Positions 61,603 to 64,000 of a stretch of DNA of 64,000 nucleotides are shown one piece after another. Position 1 is the first letter of the stretch, and every line of letters starts with the position of its first letter. The stretch is taken from contig NZ_BAAAEU010000024.1 in NCBI RefSeq assembly GCF_039523175.1, forward strand, positions 186,001 through 250,000, read 5' to 3'. Origin of the DNA: Dokdonella_A soli. Its GTDB lineage: Bacteria; Pseudomonadota; Gammaproteobacteria; Xanthomonadales; Rhodanobacteraceae. The notes beneath the pieces were generated by a model. The model was not told the DNA's origin. It worked only from the letters and a program-made list of their open reading frames with translations, and made no database searches. Position numbers and translations under genes: made by a program.

Positions 61603-63426
61603 ATGTTCAAGAGCCTAAGCATCAGGACAAAGATGTACCTGCAGATCGGACTGATGATGCTCGCGCTGATCGGGCTCATCGGCGCCGCGTTTTTCCAGGG
61701 ACGCATCCTTACCGATCAGATCAACGGTGCGGTGCGCACCGGTACGGATTCGACCACGCTCGTCGCGTTGGCGCGCAGCGCGCACGTGAACTTCCAGCGC
61801 CAGGTGCAGGAATGGAAGGACGTTCTGATCCGCGGCAATGATGCTGCCCTCTTCCAGAAGTACCATGATCAGTTCACCGCACGTGCCGCCGACGTGCAGC
61901 GCGAATTGGCTGCCAGCAAAGTCGCGATTGCGAAAGCTGGAATGTCGACGAGTGTGGTCGACAAACTCGTCGACGAACACGCCAAGATGCTCACCACCTA
62001 CGAGACGGCGCTCAAGTCGTTCGATGCGGCTGATCCGGAAGCCGGCAAGAAGGTGGACCTCCAGGTGCGCGGCTTGGACCGAGCGACCTCGACGCAGTTC
62101 GACGAACTGATCCAGAACGTCGTCAGCAGCACGACGGCGTCACTCTCCGCACTGGAGAAGTCGGGTGCGGAGGCAACGTCCCGCTCGCTGGTTGCCATCG
62201 CCAGCGCCGCTGCCATCGCCGTCCTGGCCCTGCTGCTCTCCGTGGTCGTGGTGCGCACGATCCTGCGCAACGTGAAGAGCCTGTCCAGTGTCGTCGGACG
62301 CTTGAGTGCCGGCGATTTCGCCGCGCGCTCGAATCTGGACACGCTCGACGAACTCGGCCAATTGGGCAGCCAGTTGAACAAGCTTCTCGATGAGCGCCTC
62401 AGCGTCATGCTCGCGGCTCAACGGGAAAACGACCAGCTCAACAATTCGGTCGTGAACATCATGACCTCGGTCGCCCAACTCGCGCAGCGCGACCTGAGCA
62501 TTCGCGTGCCCGTGTCCGAGGACGTGACCGGAGCGGTCTCCGACGCGATCAACATGATGACGACCTCCACCGCGCGCGCACTGGCGGACGTGAGCGGCAT
62601 CTCCAGACAGGTGTCGGACAGTTCGACGCGCGTCAAGGAGCGTGCGGATGCCGTGCATTCGCTGGCAGGTGAGGCCAGTAATCAGGCCGGCGAAGCGTCG
62701 AAGGAACTGACCGACGCGGCGAATGCCTTGCATTTGATGGGCGAACAGGCCCAGAGCGCTGGCCGTGACGCGGAGCGTGCCCTGACCACCACCGGCGACG
62801 CGCTGAAGATCGTGGGTCAAACGGTCGAAGGCATCGCTTCGTCGCGTGACCAGATCCGGGAGACGGAAAAACGCGTAAAGCGCCTCGCGGAACGCTCGCA
62901 GGAGATTTCGGCAACCGTCACGATCATCGGCCAGATTGCCGAGCGCACGTCGGTGCTGGCGCTGAATGCATCGATGCAGGCGGTCGCAGCCGGAGACGCC
63001 GGTCGCGGCTTCGCAGTCGTCGCGGACGAAGTCAAACGCCTGGCCGAGAACGCGCGTGAAGCGACGCAGCAGATCGCCGGACTCGTCAACGCGATCCAGT
63101 CCGATACCTCGGAAACGCTGCAGGCCATGAACAACACGATCACCAAGGTCGTCGAAATCACCCATCTTGCGGACCGCGCCGGATCGCAGATGAACGATAC
63201 GCGTCACGCGACCGAAGCGCTGGTGAATTCCGTCCGTTCGATCTCGCAGACCACGCAAGCGCAGGGCGCGGCCTCGCAACGACTGCTGGAACGCGCGCGC
63301 AGCCTTTTGACCGCATCGAAGCGAACATTGGAGGAAATCGGCGAGCAGCGCTCCGACACTGAGAGTCTGAGCGACTCGGCGTCCTCGCTGGTGCGCACGA
63401 TCTCCGCGTTCCAGTTGCCCGCCTGA
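61603..63426 (+). CDS. pilJ: Methyl-accepting chemoreceptor PilJ
   Basis: PilJ is the membrane receptor of the Pil-Chp system. The 607-residue protein (MFKSLSIRTK) has TM1 (YLQIGLMMLALIGLIGAAFF), a periplasmic sensor of about 170 residues, TM2 (VAIASAAAIAVLALLLSVVVV, about residues 200-220), a HAMP linker (VGRLSAGDFAARSNLDTLDEL), and the cytoplasmic signalling domain with the hairpin tip ERTSVLALNASMQAVAAGDAGRGFAVVADEV. Its position after PilI and before a further long gene fits PilJ. Signal ligand is unknown; in Pseudomonas PilJ responds to pilus retraction. Confidence 0.9.
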   Translation: MFKSLSIRTKMYLQIGLMMLALIGLIGAAFFQGRILTDQINGAVRTGTDSTTLVALARSAHVNFQRQVQEWKDVLIRGNDAALFQKYHDQFTARAADVQRELAASKVAIAKAGMSTSVVDKLVDEHAKMLTTYETALKSFDAADPEAGKKVDLQVRGLDRATSTQFDELIQNVVSSTTASLSALEKSGAEATSRSLVAIASAAAIAVLALLLSVVVVRTILRNVKSLSSVVGRLSAGDFAARSNLDTLDELGQLGSQLNKLLDERLSVMLAAQRENDQLNNSVVNIMTSVAQLAQRDLSIRVPVSEDVTGAVSDAINMMTTSTARALADVSGISRQVSDSSTRVKERADAVHSLAGEASNQAGEASKELTDAANALHLMGEQAQSAGRDAERALTTTGDALKIVGQTVEGIASSRDQIRETEKRVKRLAERSQEISATVTIIGQIAERTSVLALNASMQAVAAGDAGRGFAVVADEVKRLAENAREATQQIAGLVNAIQSDTSETLQAMNNTITKVVEITHLADRAGSQMNDTRHATEALVNSVRSISQTTQAQGAASQRLLERARSLLTASKRTLEEIGEQRSDTESLSDSASSLVRTISAFQLPA

Positions 63427-63445
63427 TCCAGCGGCAGACGACTGA

Positions 63446-64000
63446 ATGGCCGCATTCCAAACCACCCTCGAACTTGCAGCCGAGTCGCTGGACGATCTGT
63501 TGTCCGGGCTGCGCGCTGTCGAGACAGCATCCGCCCCGCAGGAAGTCGGCCCACTTCTGCCCAAGATCGCCTCCCTGCGGGCGGCAAGCGCGGGCAGTCC
63601 CGGCGTCATAGAGCTGTTGCGCGTGTGGAACGCGACGTTGCAGCAACGCGCGTCCGATGCACCCTATTTCGGCGCGTCCGAAGTCGCCAGTGCGATCGCA
63701 TGGTTTTCTCGCCTGCGCAGCTATCTGGACGGAACATTGCCGCACGCGGAGCGGGCCGTTCTCGCGCAGTTGCCTGCGGACGTGGCAGGCATGCCCCAGC
63801 TCAAGCCGGTATGGGTGGCGGAGATCGCGCGCAGGCTGTCGTCGTCCGCGCCGATCGCGAGCGTGCCGCACGCTGCGCCGGCCGAACCGCCTGCGCTGGC
63901 GGCAATGGCCTTGCCTCAAACGGATCAGGACGACACCGCTTTCCTGCTCTCGCCAACCAGCATCGAGCCGGCTGAGCACGTCGCGTCTGCATTTGTCGTT
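63446..64000 (+). CDS. Start of next gene in the Pil-Chp operon, possibly ChpA/PilL kinase (cut at window end)
   Basis: The frame opens with ATG 63446 (MAAFQTTLEL), 19 bp after pilJ, and is still open at base 64000 after 185 codons. By position it should be the ChpA/PilL hybrid CheA-type kinase. The visible part is helical and Ala/Leu-rich (VELASEL-like helices such as LAAESLDDLLSGLRAVETAS and VWNATLQQRASDAPYFGASE), with an Ala/Pro-rich linker near residue 145. No Hpt or kinase motif has appeared yet, and it does not resemble the Hpt-like N-terminus of Pseudomonas ChpA, so the identity is uncertain. Confidence 0.5.
   Translation, partial: MAAFQTTLELAAESLDDLLSGLRAVETASAPQEVGPLLPKIASLRAASAGSPGVIELLRVWNATLQQRASDAPYFGASEVASAIAWFSRLRSYLDGTLPHAERAVLAQLPADVAGMPQLKPVWVAEIARRLSSSAPIASVPHAAPAEPPALAAMALPQTDQDDTAFLLSPTSIEPAEHVASAFVV

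Overview
The window is GC-rich (about 65 percent) DNA from the chromosome of a gammaproteobacterium, most likely of the Lysobacterales/Xanthomonadales (Rhodanobacteraceae- or Xanthomonadaceae-like). Three things point there: the order recA-recX-alaS-csrA-tRNA-Ser(GCT)-tRNA-Arg(ACG), a tRNA block followed by tig-clpP-clpX-lon, and a copL-copA-copB copper operon. There is no sign of a plasmid or phage. This placement is inferred from gene content, not from a database match.

Bases 1-19,162 are read almost entirely from the minus strand. In transcription order they hold: a persulfide/sulfur pair (metallo-beta-lactamase dioxygenase-like gene and a YeeE/YedE transporter that looks frameshifted and fused); a cobalamin riboswitch followed by class Ia ribonucleotide reductase nrdA-nrdB; an acyl-CoA thioesterase; pncC; recA-recX; alaS; csrA; seven tRNA genes; and the proteostasis block tig-clpP-clpX-lon. 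lon runs off the left edge before its catalytic serine.

Bases 19,300-31,100 are a metal-handling block: a secreted Cys/His-rich protein plus a cusCBA Cu(I)/Ag(I) RND pump, a CsoR/RcnR-type repressor with a clear G-tract operator divergent from a DmeF-like cation diffusion facilitator, and on the minus strand copL-copA-copB, a His-tailed cytochrome c and a GDCCVxC-motif protein.

Bases 31,400-51,000 are mixed housekeeping and accessory genes: mutS, a PD40 propeller protein, Hsp15, sugE, rhlE, a Spy-like protein with an OmpR/HK two-component system separated by a roughly 295-bp MITE-like element, mgtC, a YcaQ-like protein, an M61 peptidase, a PHB depolymerase, a low-GC orphan gene, a cyclophilin, a zinc metallopeptidase, a TipAS-type MerR regulator, RNase T and a zinc-ribbon protein.

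Bases 51,000-64,000 hold pstSCAB-phoU (phosphate uptake), rlmB and rnr, tRNA-Leu(CAG), and the start of a Pil-Chp (type IV pilus chemotaxis) operon: PilG-like, PilH, PilI/CheW-like, PilJ and the beginning of a further gene. A near-consensus sigma-54 promoter precedes this operon.

The most interesting signals lie outside the obvious genes: the B12 riboswitch controlling an oxygen-dependent reductase, the 34-bp inverted repeat that swallows the 3' end of tRNA-Ser, the MITE abutting the two-component operon, the sigma-54 site, the CsoR-type operator, and several families of dispersed palindromes placed between operon genes. I see no CRISPR array, prophage or complete insertion sequence, and no convincing wholly undescribed system.
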